Below, in pieces: positions 47,542 through 55,748 of a stretch of 64,000 bases of DNA. The position numbers and the translations under genes were made by a program. The stretch is from Sediminibacillus halophilus (GTDB lineage: Bacteria; Bacillota; Bacilli; Bacillales; Amphibacillaceae): assembly GCF_900103695.1 (NCBI RefSeq), contig NZ_FNHF01000002.1, positions 620,001 to 684,000 on the forward strand, in the 5' to 3' direction. The notes beneath the pieces were generated by a model that did not search any database, was not told the DNA's origin, and was given only the letters and a program-made list of their open reading frames with translations. The first letter of the stretch is position 1, and each line of letters starts with the position of its first letter.

Positions 47542-47601
47542 CCCCCAAAAGTTAGTTTTTTTCACTCTAACTTTTGGGGGTCGATACCGAACCGTTCGGT
47601 T
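47542..47601. other. tandem hairpins between the sugar ABC and ECF operons
   Basis: A perfect 14-base stem CCCCCAAAAGTTAG (47542-47555) / CTAACTTTTGGGGG (47567-47580) without T tract is followed by a small ACCGAA/TTCGGT hairpin with TTTTTATTT (47586-47606). They lie between convergent operons and probably end transcription from one or both sides. Confidence 0.55.
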
Positions 47602-47642
47602 TTTATTTGGTTACGATGCTTTTGTCCCAGTCTCTTTGACGT

Positions 47643-48443
47643 TCAACCAAAACGAACATCTGTAGCAGGAAAATACGGAAAGTATATCGCCAAAAAATAA
47701 GATGCAGAGATGGATATGATGAAGTATAACAGTAAGACGATATCTAACCAGGAGAATCCCATTTTGTAGTAAAATGTCCGGTTTGCTGCTCCCTGAAAAC
47801 TTTTCGCCTCCATAGCCACCGCAAGACGATGGGCCCTTCGAATACTTTGAGAAAGCAGCGGTATCGAATAAAGACGGAATTTATCAATAAAACCAGAAAA
47901 CCCCTTCCGGTATTGTACCCCCCGTACTTTCAATGCACTACGCCGATTTTGCATCTCTTCAACCATGATAGGGATCAACTGAACTGCTGCCAGAAAACTG
48001 TATGCATACTTTGGCCTTAACTTCAGTTGCTGCATCAAGGAATAAAACAAATAGACCGGTCTTGTTGTCAACGCAAAAACAACCCCCAACACGGCAAAAA
48101 TAAGTCCGCGTACACCGATATGGATTCCTCTAAAAAAGCTTTCTTCTGTAACATGAATCAACCCCCATTCAAACCACGTTTCCTCCCCTTTTCCGAAAAA
48201 AATCATCGAGGTGGAAGAAGTCAAAAACAAGATGATAAATGGTACAGAAATAAGTAGCAGCCGCATAGATGGATGTCCTGTGAAAAATAGATAAAGTATC
48301 AGTACAGCCAACATATAATTAATGATGAAATTCAGATTATGAATAAAGAGTACCTGGATACATAGCAGGAAAACTATCGCGAGTTTAAAACTTGGATTGA
48401 TTTTATGAAGCCAGGTTTTTTTATAGGAAAATTCCCATAGCAT
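47643..48443 (-). CDS. ykoC: ECF transporter transmembrane (T) component, YkoC-like
   Basis: 266 residues, about five to six spans, EcfT/CbiQ family. Conserved cytoplasmic motifs for ATPase coupling are present: MQNRRSALKVRGVQY (about 162-176) and SIRRAHRLAVAMEAKSFQ (about 196-213), matching the A-R-G/A-R-S helices. Last gene of the TPP-riboswitch operon with YkoE- and YkoD-like proteins. Confidence 0.9.
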   Translation of the reverse strand: MLWEFSYKKTWLHKINPSFKLAIVFLLCIQVLFIHNLNFIINYMLAVLILYLFFTGHPSMRLLLISVPFIILFLTSSTSMIFFGKGEETWFEWGLIHVTEESFFRGIHIGVRGLIFAVLGVVFALTTRPVYLFYSLMQQLKLRPKYAYSFLAAVQLIPIMVEEMQNRRSALKVRGVQYRKGFSGFIDKFRLYSIPLLSQSIRRAHRLAVAMEAKSFQGAANRTFYYKMGFSWLDIVLLLYFIISISASYFLAIYFPYFPATDVRFG

Positions 48444-48456
48444 TTATTTTCTCTCC

Positions 48457-49923
48457 TTATTGCAAGATATGAGAAGGATATATATTGGTACATTCTATCG
48501 CTGCATCCTCTTTCGTCAGCCTGCCATTTTCTATATGCCAGCATCTACTGGCAAAATTCCTTACAATTTGCCAGTCATGGGTGGCCATAACAATAGTAGT
48601 ACCTTCTTTTCGTAATCGCTCTAACTCTTCCAATATAGCAAACGTGTTGACAGCATCTTGACCAAACGTAGGCTCATCCAACAGCAAAATCGGCTGGTTT
48701 TGGGCTAGTGCTACTGCGACACTCAATCTTCGCTTTTGCCCCATGGAAAGTTGATAAGGATGTTGGGCTTTATAAGTATCTAAATTAAATAATTGAAGCA
48801 AATGGCCAACCCGGTGATCAATCGTCCCTGCATCCCATTCCAATATACGTAATGTATAAGCTAACTCTTCGTAGACAGAATTTGTTACAAATTGCAATTC
48901 TGGATTTTGGAAAACAAATGACACAAAATCAGAAAGACGTTTTATTTTCTTTTTATTCTTTCCAAAAACGTAGTATGCGCCACTGGTTTTTATTAAATCC
49001 ATCAATGAATGAAGCAAAGTTGTTTTCCCTGCACCATTTTCACCCAATACAGCAATCCATTCACCGGAATAAATTTTCGTGTCGTCTACGAAGACTTTTT
49101 TGTTCTTGCCTCTGTACCCGGAAAAATTTTCCAATGAAAGGACTGGTGTTTCCCTGGGATTAGAGATAACCGGCTTACTTGGGTGACTGTCTTGCAAATA
49201 ATCGTCCCATATTCCCGGGTACCAAACCCCTTGTTTATAAAGAGTCTGTTTATACTGTTGAAAAATAACATCTTTAGGACCATCTCCTAGTAATTCGCCT
49301 TGCGCATTAAAAAGAACGATACGATCCACATAATCAATCACTTCATCTATTTTATGCTCTACAATGATCACCGTTTTTTCTTTTCCTATATCCTTAATTG
49401 TGTTCCAAACCTGACTTGTACCCTCCGGGTCAAGTAAGGCAGTTGGTTCATCTAAAAACAGCACTTCCGGCTGTAGGGCCAGTATCGAAGCAATCGCTAA
49501 TCGCTGCTTCATACCACCAGAAAGTGTTTGAATCCTAGTATGAATGGAATCGAGTTCCAAGCCGACTTGATGTAAATAATAAACGATTATATCGTTCATG
49601 TGGCCTGGAGGGATTTTTACGTTCTCTAGAACAAAGGCTATTTCCTCATCTACATAAGGCATACAAAACTGCGTATCTGGATCTTGGAATAAAAAACCCC
49701 AGCTTTCCGGTATCGTCAATTGATCTGCTTTTAACGGTACATCAATGGATTGGGGAATCAATCCTGCGAGTACTTGCAAAAGCGTAGATTTTCCTGAACC
49801 AGAAGGTCCTAACAACAGTACTTTTTCTCCCTGTTGAAAAGAAATCGAAAAATCCTTAAACAGCAGAGAATCATTCCCCGGAAACTTCAACCGCAAGTTT
49901 TTTACGCTGGAAACAGTAGACAT
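48457..49923 (-). CDS. ykoD: ECF transporter duplicated ATPase, YkoD-like
   Basis: 488-residue fusion of two ABC ATPase domains. Domain 1: GPSGSGKST (about 38-46), LSGGMKQRL, VLFLDEPTALLD. Domain 2: GENGAGKTT (about 297-305), LSMGQKRRL, ILLLDEPTFGQD. This replaces the separate EcfA1/EcfA2 subunits of other ECF systems and is typical of the YkoEDC group. Fourteen bases after ykoE. Confidence 0.93.
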   Translation of the reverse strand: MSTVSSVKNLRLKFPGNDSLLFKDFSISFQQGEKVLLLGPSGSGKSTLLQVLAGLIPQSIDVPLKADQLTIPESWGFLFQDPDTQFCMPYVDEEIAFVLENVKIPPGHMNDIIVYYLHQVGLELDSIHTRIQTLSGGMKQRLAIASILALQPEVLFLDEPTALLDPEGTSQVWNTIKDIGKEKTVIIVEHKIDEVIDYVDRIVLFNAQGELLGDGPKDVIFQQYKQTLYKQGVWYPGIWDDYLQDSHPSKPVISNPRETPVLSLENFSGYRGKNKKVFVDDTKIYSGEWIAVLGENGAGKTTLLHSLMDLIKTSGAYYVFGKNKKKIKRLSDFVSFVFQNPELQFVTNSVYEELAYTLRILEWDAGTIDHRVGHLLQLFNLDTYKAQHPYQLSMGQKRRLSVAVALAQNQPILLLDEPTFGQDAVNTFAILEELERLRKEGTTIVMATHDWQIVRNFASRCWHIENGRLTKEDAAIECTNIYPSHILQ

Positions 49924-49937
49924 GGCCTTCCTCCTTT

Positions 49938-50516
49938 CTATTCTAGGGCTTTATAATCTTCCATGGAAGCAGGGCGAACCAAGCTTGTAGCCCCTGTTTT
50001 TTCCAATGCCCGGACAATTGTATAACCGACCATACCAGCAATCATTACGGAGCTAAGTAACCGAAAAATGACCATCAACAAAAAGTTCCATAGAACCAAA
50101 TCATTAATATAACCGTAAAAATAATCGATACCTAGTGAGGCAACACCTGAGGCAATCCCTGCCAGACATACAACGAACAAGTCGAAACGCTTGTAGCGAA
50201 AGACAGCAAAGATTAGTTCGGCAGCTAATCCCTGGCCAATGCCGAATAATAAGGTGGATATTCCCCATTCCCCGCCAAAAATAAATTCACCGTGAGCAGC
50301 AGCCACTTCTGCCAGCAAGGCCACACCCGGTTTTCGAATAATCAAAAACGCAACAGTGGCTGCAATAAACCACATACCATAAATCAACTGTTCGACTTGA
50401 AGCCCAAAGGTGGAGAGCACACCATATAATGGCCCCCATATTTTATAAATAATCCCAAAAATAATTGCGACAATAACGGTTACCAACAGATCAGTCAATT
50501 TCAAGCCTTTGCTCAT
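49938..50516 (-). CDS. ykoE: thiamine/HMP ECF transporter substrate-binding (S) component, YkoE-like
   Basis: 192-residue membrane protein with about five spans. IYKIWGPLYGVLS, LIYGMWFIAATVAFLIIRKPGVALLAEVAAAHGE and the FGIGQGLAAELIF segment match YkoE. First gene after a TPP riboswitch, so it imports thiamine or its hydroxymethylpyrimidine moiety. The YkoF thiamine-binding protein of Bacillus is not encoded here. Confidence 0.92.
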   Translation of the reverse strand: MSKGLKLTDLLVTVIVAIIFGIIYKIWGPLYGVLSTFGLQVEQLIYGMWFIAATVAFLIIRKPGVALLAEVAAAHGEFIFGGEWGISTLLFGIGQGLAAELIFAVFRYKRFDLFVVCLAGIASGVASLGIDYFYGYINDLVLWNFLLMVIFRLLSSVMIAGMVGYTIVRALEKTGATSLVRPASMEDYKALE

Positions 50517-50552
50517 CGTTAAATCCTTCCTCCTATTAATAAATATTTTCGC

Positions 50553-50755
50553 ACAAAAAAACCACTTTCCTTACCAGCGCAAAGAAAGTGGTTGTATTGG
50601 ATTTATCATTAAGCACACGCGTCAATATGTATCCGCTACTCCACTTCCCTCCGCTGGTATCAACCAGATCAGGTTCCAAGGGTCTTAAAGTTTCACTTTA
50701 ATCTCAACCTTTCTTCCATAGATGTTATCATCTATTTCAAGGTACCCCTAGTGGA
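50553..50755 (-). ncRNA. TPP riboswitch (THI element) with terminator
   Basis: On the minus strand the THI box reads ACTAGGGGTACC, GGTTGAGATTAAAG, then AGACCCTTGGAACCTGATCTGG and TGATACCAGCGGAGGGAAGTGG. P1 pairs TCCACT with AGTGGA (50750-50755 and 50640-50645). About 45 bases downstream a terminator AACCACTTTC / GAAAGTGGTT plus T run (50553-50595) precedes ykoE. Pyrophosphate-bound TPP is expected to stop transcription of ykoEDC. Confidence 0.96.
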
Positions 50756-50842
50756 CAATCAACTTATTCTATTTTGTATCGTCATCTTAACATATCCTGA
50801 ACAGGTATTGTCAACGAAATAATGAATCCTTGCTTCCCTTTT

Positions 50843-51025
50843 TCAATCCTTATCCAAATCCGTGTCAAAAAAAGATTTCTTTGTGTCCTCTGGTTCTTCT
50901 GGCCGATCCATATCGAAATGGCGGCCCACATTTGATTTATTGATTCCGTTTTTCACCGCTGTTTCGATAACAATGTAAAGAATAAACAAAGATATTACAT
51001 AGGTGATAATAGCAACGAGTCCCAC
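50843..51025 (-). CDS. small single-span membrane protein
   Basis: 60 residues: one hydrophobic span (about 3-24, VAIITYVISLFILYIVIETA) then a hydrophilic, acidic tail ending DTDLDKD. GTG start with AGGAGG 8 bases upstream. Similar short orphan proteins occur in Bacillaceae without known function. It is transcribed away from the SIS gene region, upstream of the TPP riboswitch. Confidence 0.7.
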   Translation of the reverse strand: MGLVAIITYVISLFILYIVIETAVKNGINKSNVGRHFDMDRPEEPEDTKKSFFDTDLDKD

Positions 51026-51083
51026 ACATGTTCCCTCCTGATCGTTCTGATTTCAGTCCTACTATAAAACAAAATCAGGATGA

Positions 51084-51118
51084 AGAAAAGGTAACCGCAG
51101 CGTCTCGGTTACCTTTTC
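51084..51118 (-). terminator. terminator of the PTS/SIS operon
   Basis: GAAAAGGTAACCG pairs with CGGTTACCTTTTC around an 8-base loop immediately after the SIS gene stop. Confidence 0.8.
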
Positions 51119-51122
51119 TCAT

Positions 51123-51851
51123 CTACAACCTTACCCGATCAGAGTACTTTTCAATCAATTGCTGGTTATGCGCATCTGCGCCCTCTATGTTACCGCTTAA
51201 AAAAACGGGCGGCTGAAAGCCTTCTTCTGCCATCAATCTAATGGCCTCCGCAAAGATTCCATTAATAATGGCGGCACCGATAACGGTCGAACTCGGAGCA
51301 AAGCTTACCTGAACTTCCGGATGGCTCAGCAGGGCATCCCCGACCGGGGCATGATTATCAATCACAAGATCCACCGCATCAAACAAATGCATGCCACTTG
51401 TATGGCGTGATGGCTGACTTTGTGAATATTGTACCGATGTGATTCCGATGACAAAGGCGCCTTTCTCTTTTGCAATCTGTGCAACATCAACTGGTACCGG
51501 ATTGCGTCCGGAGGTAGACAACACCACCATTATATCTCCTTGGCGAATATCCTGCTCCGCCATAAACTGTGCTGCATAGTCATTCTTTCTTTCCAGGGTA
51601 GAGGAACGGACCGCTCCTTCGTGAAGCATCAACGGTTCATGAAGAATCGGATGCACGGGGACTAGTCCGCCCGCACGATAATAAACCTCTTCCGTCAAAA
51701 TATGCGAATGGCCACAGCCAAATAAGTGGATCACTCCATCGTCCTGCAACGAGGCAGAAATTTTTTCAGCAGCCACACGCAAGGCCGTAAACTCTTTATC
51801 TTCGATTACTTGTAACAGCGAATGAACCTTTTCAAAGTAGTTGGTTAACAT
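51123..51851 (-). CDS. SIS-domain sugar isomerase-like protein
   Basis: 242 residues of the UPF0309-type SIS group. IHLFGCGHSHILTEEVYYRAGG (about 40-61) and MVVLSTSGRNPVPVDVA (about 109-125) form the phosphosugar-binding loops with the conserved Ser/Thr. The C-terminal GAAIINGIFAEAIRLM helix is also typical. Cytosolic. Last gene of the PTS operon, 13 bases after the creatininase gene; probably an isomerase or lyase acting on the phosphorylated product. Exact reaction unknown. Confidence 0.88.
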   Translation of the reverse strand: MLTNYFEKVHSLLQVIEDKEFTALRVAAEKISASLQDDGVIHLFGCGHSHILTEEVYYRAGGLVPVHPILHEPLMLHEGAVRSSTLERKNDYAAQFMAEQDIRQGDIMVVLSTSGRNPVPVDVAQIAKEKGAFVIGITSVQYSQSQPSRHTSGMHLFDAVDLVIDNHAPVGDALLSHPEVQVSFAPSSTVIGAAIINGIFAEAIRLMAEEGFQPPVFLSGNIEGADAHNQQLIEKYSDRVRL

Positions 51852-51864
51852 CCAAGCCCTCCTG

Positions 51865-52602
51865 TTAATTTAATTCTGTCTGCTGTTTAGCTGTTTCTAT
51901 TAATTGAACCATGTTTTTTAAGGCGATATCAATTATATAGATACCTTTATCCTCTGTCGCCAGGGTGGCATCCCCTAATACAGCGGTTTTCGTGAATTCC
52001 TCCCAAGGTGTGGGCGTGACATCCGCACTCAGCGGAATTTCAGGAATATCATTGATCGCTTTCTCCATTTCTACCAGCTCCGGTGCCAGATATAACATAT
52101 ACGACGTCTCTATTTCACAAGCATGAAAATAGGTACCATGGGTAGATGGCGTTTCCCTCACTTCTTCTGCCGCCTTGTTCATGCCAGGGTAAAATAAATA
52201 CAGTACTTTCATGCTTGGGCATGTTTCATACAACTCACGGGCAGCTTCCTTTAAAGCCGTTCCATTGCCTAAATGCCCGTTCACCATGGCAAAGACCTCA
52301 ATACCCTGTCGATAAAGGCTTTCGCCGATATCGACAATATAGCTGATCAGGGATCGATTGCTGACGGTGATGCTTCCGGGAAAATGACGCAGGCTCCATA
52401 CTTGTCCATACGGCAACGTGGGCAAAACTAAACCATTAACCACTTCAGCAAGTTTGTCCGACAGTCGTTCAGCCAGGAAGTTATCGGTCCCGAGCGGCAA
52501 ATGTGGACCATGCGCTTCCACTGCTCCTACTGGTAGAATCGCAACTTTGGAACGTTGGATTTCTTCTTTAATATTATAGGAGTTTTGATATTGAAACTTC
52601 AC
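51865..52602 (-). CDS. creatininase family hydrolase
   Basis: 245-residue amidohydrolase-like protein of the creatininase/FAPy-deformylase family. Metal-binding motifs are present: PVGAVEAHGPHLPLGTDN (Glu, His, Asp; about 24-41), VNGHLGNG, and HACEIETSYMLYL (Glu). GTG start after AAGGGGTGCT. Members open cyclic amides or deformylate; here the operon suggests hydrolysis of a sugar-derived ring or amide. Function inferred only to family level. Confidence 0.9.
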   Translation of the reverse strand: MKFQYQNSYNIKEEIQRSKVAILPVGAVEAHGPHLPLGTDNFLAERLSDKLAEVVNGLVLPTLPYGQVWSLRHFPGSITVSNRSLISYIVDIGESLYRQGIEVFAMVNGHLGNGTALKEAARELYETCPSMKVLYLFYPGMNKAAEEVRETPSTHGTYFHACEIETSYMLYLAPELVEMEKAINDIPEIPLSADVTPTPWEEFTKTAVLGDATLATEDKGIYIIDIALKNMVQLIETAKQQTELN

Positions 52603-52617
52603 AACAGCACCCCTTCT

Positions 52618-53610
52618 CTATTTTTTGAATGTGAAACACCGGGCGGGATTCTCCACGAAAAATTTGGTTATCAGTTTCTCTCCGTCAAATCCTAGACTGT
52701 CTGCTTCTGCTTTGAAGCGGGGAACCCACTTAGCAATAATATTTTCCAAACCAAGTCCGTAATCATAGTGCTTATAATAAGACTTTCTGGCAGTATCTCC
52801 GCTGACTAAAATTTGGTCTTCATAGCCTTTGCGGACCAATTCCAGTATACAATGGATCCGGGTGCTTTCTGGTGCGTATTTAATTTTCGAAATCCCATCA
52901 AACGAAAGAAACGCGCCAGTTTTCGCCACTTGTTCATGATAAAAAGGGTCAGGATTGCGGTCCATATGCCCAAAGCTGACATATTCCAGGTTAATTCCTT
53001 CTTCTTTAAGCAGTTCGATTTGTTCGAGTACCATGGTGCCTGCTTCCGTGTGCGTGTGAATCGGAGCCTTTGTTTCATGATGTGCCCTCGCAACCGCACG
53101 CAATGTCTTTTCCTCCAATGGAGTAATCCGGTTATAACCCGTTCCAAACTTCACCTGCCCGCCTCTCCATTTTGTGCCTTCCAATCCTTGTTCCACTTCC
53201 TGTATGACGAAATCTGCAAGCTGATTAACCGTTTTATCTTCAATCCAATGATGATAAGTTTCGTAATTACCGACAAGTTGTTTCAAGTTGTCCCGCATCG
53301 GTGCATCCCATAAAAAGCTTTTGTTAAAACCGGCTGTTCCGATGATAGTAATACCGGTCTCGTTGGATATTTGCTGGACGGCTGCTACATCCCTGCCATA
53401 ATCCACTGCGGTGGCATCGACAATCGTTCGGCCGCCGTGCCTTTTAAAGTCCAACACATCTAATTGCGATTTTTCCTTGTCGTCCAACAAAAGATCATCC
53501 GCGCCCTTTTCCACCCAGTAAGGCGGACGGCAGACAATATGCTCATGTGAATAGGTAAAACCTAATTGATTAGGAGAAACATCCCCCGCAAAGGTACGTA
53601 CAAAACTCAT
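52618..53610 (-). CDS. phosphotriesterase-family (Php) metallohydrolase
   Basis: 330-residue amidohydrolase-superfamily protein. Metal ligands are visible: GFTYSHEHI (His-x-His, about 19-27), VKFGTGYN (bridging Lys), HTHTEAGT and GHMDRN (His), SGDTARK (Asp). The ATG at 53610 (MSFVRTF) has GGAGGGGATAAA upstream; a start 7 codons earlier is weaker. Related proteins next to SgaT/UlaA-like PTS genes in Listeria and Bacillus are reported to hydrolyse phosphorylated sugar lactones, so a phospho-lactonase role is attractive here. Confidence 0.9.
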   Translation of the reverse strand: MSFVRTFAGDVSPNQLGFTYSHEHIVCRPPYWVEKGADDLLLDDKEKSQLDVLDFKRHGGRTIVDATAVDYGRDVAAVQQISNETGITIIGTAGFNKSFLWDAPMRDNLKQLVGNYETYHHWIEDKTVNQLADFVIQEVEQGLEGTKWRGGQVKFGTGYNRITPLEEKTLRAVARAHHETKAPIHTHTEAGTMVLEQIELLKEEGINLEYVSFGHMDRNPDPFYHEQVAKTGAFLSFDGISKIKYAPESTRIHCILELVRKGYEDQILVSGDTARKSYYKHYDYGLGLENIIAKWVPRFKAEADSLGFDGEKLITKFFVENPARCFTFKK

Positions 53611-53676
53611 TTTATCCCCTCCAGATTGCATGGAAAAAGGGCAATACTGCTGCCCCTTCTCCCCTGTGTATTTTCA

Positions 53677-54972
53677 TTAGAACAGTAATTGTGCAAGAAA
53701 CCGGATGATCGGACCAAGGATGAACATATCAGAATCGGCTGCCCACATGGCTGTATCCGGTATTGTATCTGCCAAAAGCATTTTTACTGTGATATATTGT
53801 CCCCATGCTACGACAGTGGAGGTGATAAATCCGGCAATCAAAGCACCTCGGACACCACCAGTAACATTACCAAACACACCTGCAGTCGCTGAATGGAAGA
53901 ACAAGACGATCATGGTCGGGACAAAAATGTATCCCACTGTGTTTCCAAGTACAAACAGCCAAAGCAAGGCTCCGACGAATGATCCTAAGAATCCGAGAAT
54001 CACGGCGTTCGGTGCATAAGGGAAGACAACCGGGCTGTCCAGTGCTGGTTTTGCCCCCGGCACTATTTTTGTTGCGATTCCTTTAAAGGCTGGAACCATC
54101 TCGCCGATAAACATACGAACCCCCATTAAAACAACTGCGATACCGGCAGTAAACGTAAATGATTGTACAATGGCATAGATAACGAAGTTTTGACTGCCTG
54201 CGCTCGCCACAAGCTCTTCCGCGCCAGGTGTGTCCTTAAAGGAAATAATGACTGCACCGACGAGGAATAACAACCCCATGGTCAGAGCTGTGATAACGTT
54301 CGAATCCCGGAGAAATTCCAACCCTTTGGGAAGTTTTATTTTTTCCGAATCATTGTCTTTGTTACCGAGCACCTTACCTGCCAGTGCCCCAAGCAAAGCA
54401 ACGGAGGCTGACGTATGACCCAAAGCGATATTGTCATTTCCCGTGATTTTTCTCATAAATGGCTGTGTCAAAGCTGGCTGTACTGTCCAATAAATCCCCA
54501 TGATGACAGCAAGGAAAATAACCAGTTTACCAAAGGAAACATCTCCGACCGTATGCACGACAATCCCGGCAAAAATGGTCGTTGTCCAAAACATCATATG
54601 ACCGGTTAAGTAAATGTATTTTAATTTTGTAAACCTTGCCAGCAAAACGTTAATCAGAAAACCAATCGTCATGGCCAGCGTGACTGCGCTTCCATATTCG
54701 GCATTAAAGGCATTCTGGCCCATAAATTCGCCAAGTGGCTGTTCCGATAAATTAAAAACCTCTTTCCATAGCGGTTCAAATACCGTCAGGGCGCTGACGA
54801 TGATGTCGGAACCTGCACTGATGATCAAAAATCCAATAATTGCTTTGAACGTTCCGCTTACCCGTTGACTTGCTGTCTTATCCTGTAACAGTAAACCGAC
54901 CAGCACGATAAACCCTAATAAAATGGCAGGTGTTCCAAAGACGTTGTCGGCTATCCAATAAATGACTTCCAC
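53677..54972 (-). CDS. PTS IIC permease, ascorbate (UlaA/SgaT) family
   Basis: 431 residues, about 11 spans. YGSAVTLAMTIGFLINVLLARFTKLKYIYLTGHMMFW and VFPYAPNAVILGFLGSFVG are typical of UlaA/SgaT. GTG start with AAGGGGGAAAC upstream. Transports and, with IIB and IIA, phosphorylates a sugar acid or lactone. L-ascorbate is possible, but the usual UlaG/D/E/F genes are missing, so another substrate is more likely. Confidence 0.92.
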   Translation of the reverse strand: MEVIYWIADNVFGTPAILLGFIVLVGLLLQDKTASQRVSGTFKAIIGFLIISAGSDIIVSALTVFEPLWKEVFNLSEQPLGEFMGQNAFNAEYGSAVTLAMTIGFLINVLLARFTKLKYIYLTGHMMFWTTTIFAGIVVHTVGDVSFGKLVIFLAVIMGIYWTVQPALTQPFMRKITGNDNIALGHTSASVALLGALAGKVLGNKDNDSEKIKLPKGLEFLRDSNVITALTMGLLFLVGAVIISFKDTPGAEELVASAGSQNFVIYAIVQSFTFTAGIAVVLMGVRMFIGEMVPAFKGIATKIVPGAKPALDSPVVFPYAPNAVILGFLGSFVGALLWLFVLGNTVGYIFVPTMIVLFFHSATAGVFGNVTGGVRGALIAGFITSTVVAWGQYITVKMLLADTIPDTAMWAADSDMFILGPIIRFLAQLLF

Positions 54973-55018
54973 CTTGTTTCCCCCTTCGTCTACTATCTAT
55001 TTTGTTTTTTACAAGCTT

Positions 55019-55294
55019 TTATGCCTTGGCTATATGCTCATCAATCGCCTGGTTGATCTCCTCCATATCAAAATAATTATTAACGATGATCACCTTGGCG
55101 CTATGTCCTTCCAATCCTTCTGCAAGTTCATTGCTTGTAATAATATAATCGGCACTCATGCTTGATGCAGAAGATACATCCATATGTTCGACATCAGCCC
55201 GGATTCCTTTCTCACTTAGTGCCTGCTCCACATTCATCTTCAAAATCAAACTTGTTCCCTGTCCTAGTCCGCAAACCGATAGCACTTTAATCAT
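55019..55294 (-). CDS. PTS IIB component, ascorbate/galactitol type
   Basis: 91-residue cytosolic phosphocarrier. The P-loop VCGLGQGTS places the phosphorylated cysteine at residue 8. Start overlaps the IIA stop by 4 bases. Donates phosphate to the sugar carried by the adjacent IIC. Confidence 0.93.
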   Translation of the reverse strand: MIKVLSVCGLGQGTSLILKMNVEQALSEKGIRADVEHMDVSSASSMSADYIITSNELAEGLEGHSAKVIIVNNYFDMEEINQAIDEHIAKA

Positions 55295-55737
55295 TTGCTT
55301 ACCCCCGTTTCAATGATTGTTTGTATATCCCGGTAAGTTGCTGCCGCTCTTAACTCGTTAACGTTTTCTTCCTTGTTGAGAAGCATCGTCAGTTTTTTTA
55401 ATAAATCAACATGTTCTTCGCTTGACGAGGCCCCCAGGCCGAATATCAATTGGACAGGGTCATTGGATGAATGTCCAAATGTGATGGGATCCTTTAACTG
55501 TAACAGTGAGACAGATGCTTCCTTTACCCCGTCTTCCGGCCTGGCATGGGGGATGGCTATATGTGGCGCAAGGACGAAATAAGGTCCATTTTCTTGAAAA
55601 GACTGCACCATCGCATCGATATACACATCCTCCACTGTCTCAGCATCTGCCAGTAAAACGCCCGCCTGTTTAATGGCATCTTCAGCATCTACAGCTGTTG
55701 CCCCGACTTTGACTAAACCCTCTTCTAAAAATTTCAT
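55291..55737 (-). CDS. PTS IIA component (mannitol/fructose/ascorbate type)
   Basis: 148 residues, IIA fold with the phospho-histidine in IAIPHARPED (His64). The ATG at 55737 is used because AAGGAG lies 7 bases upstream; a TTG two codons earlier is closer than ideal to that site. Takes phosphate from HPr and passes it to the IIB encoded next. Confidence 0.92.
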   Translation of the reverse strand: MKFLEEGLVKVGATAVDAEDAIKQAGVLLADAETVEDVYIDAMVQSFQENGPYFVLAPHIAIPHARPEDGVKEASVSLLQLKDPITFGHSSNDPVQLIFGLGASSSEEHVDLLKKLTMLLNKEENVNELRAAATYRDIQTIIETGVSK

Positions 55738-55748
55738 GATCAAACTCC

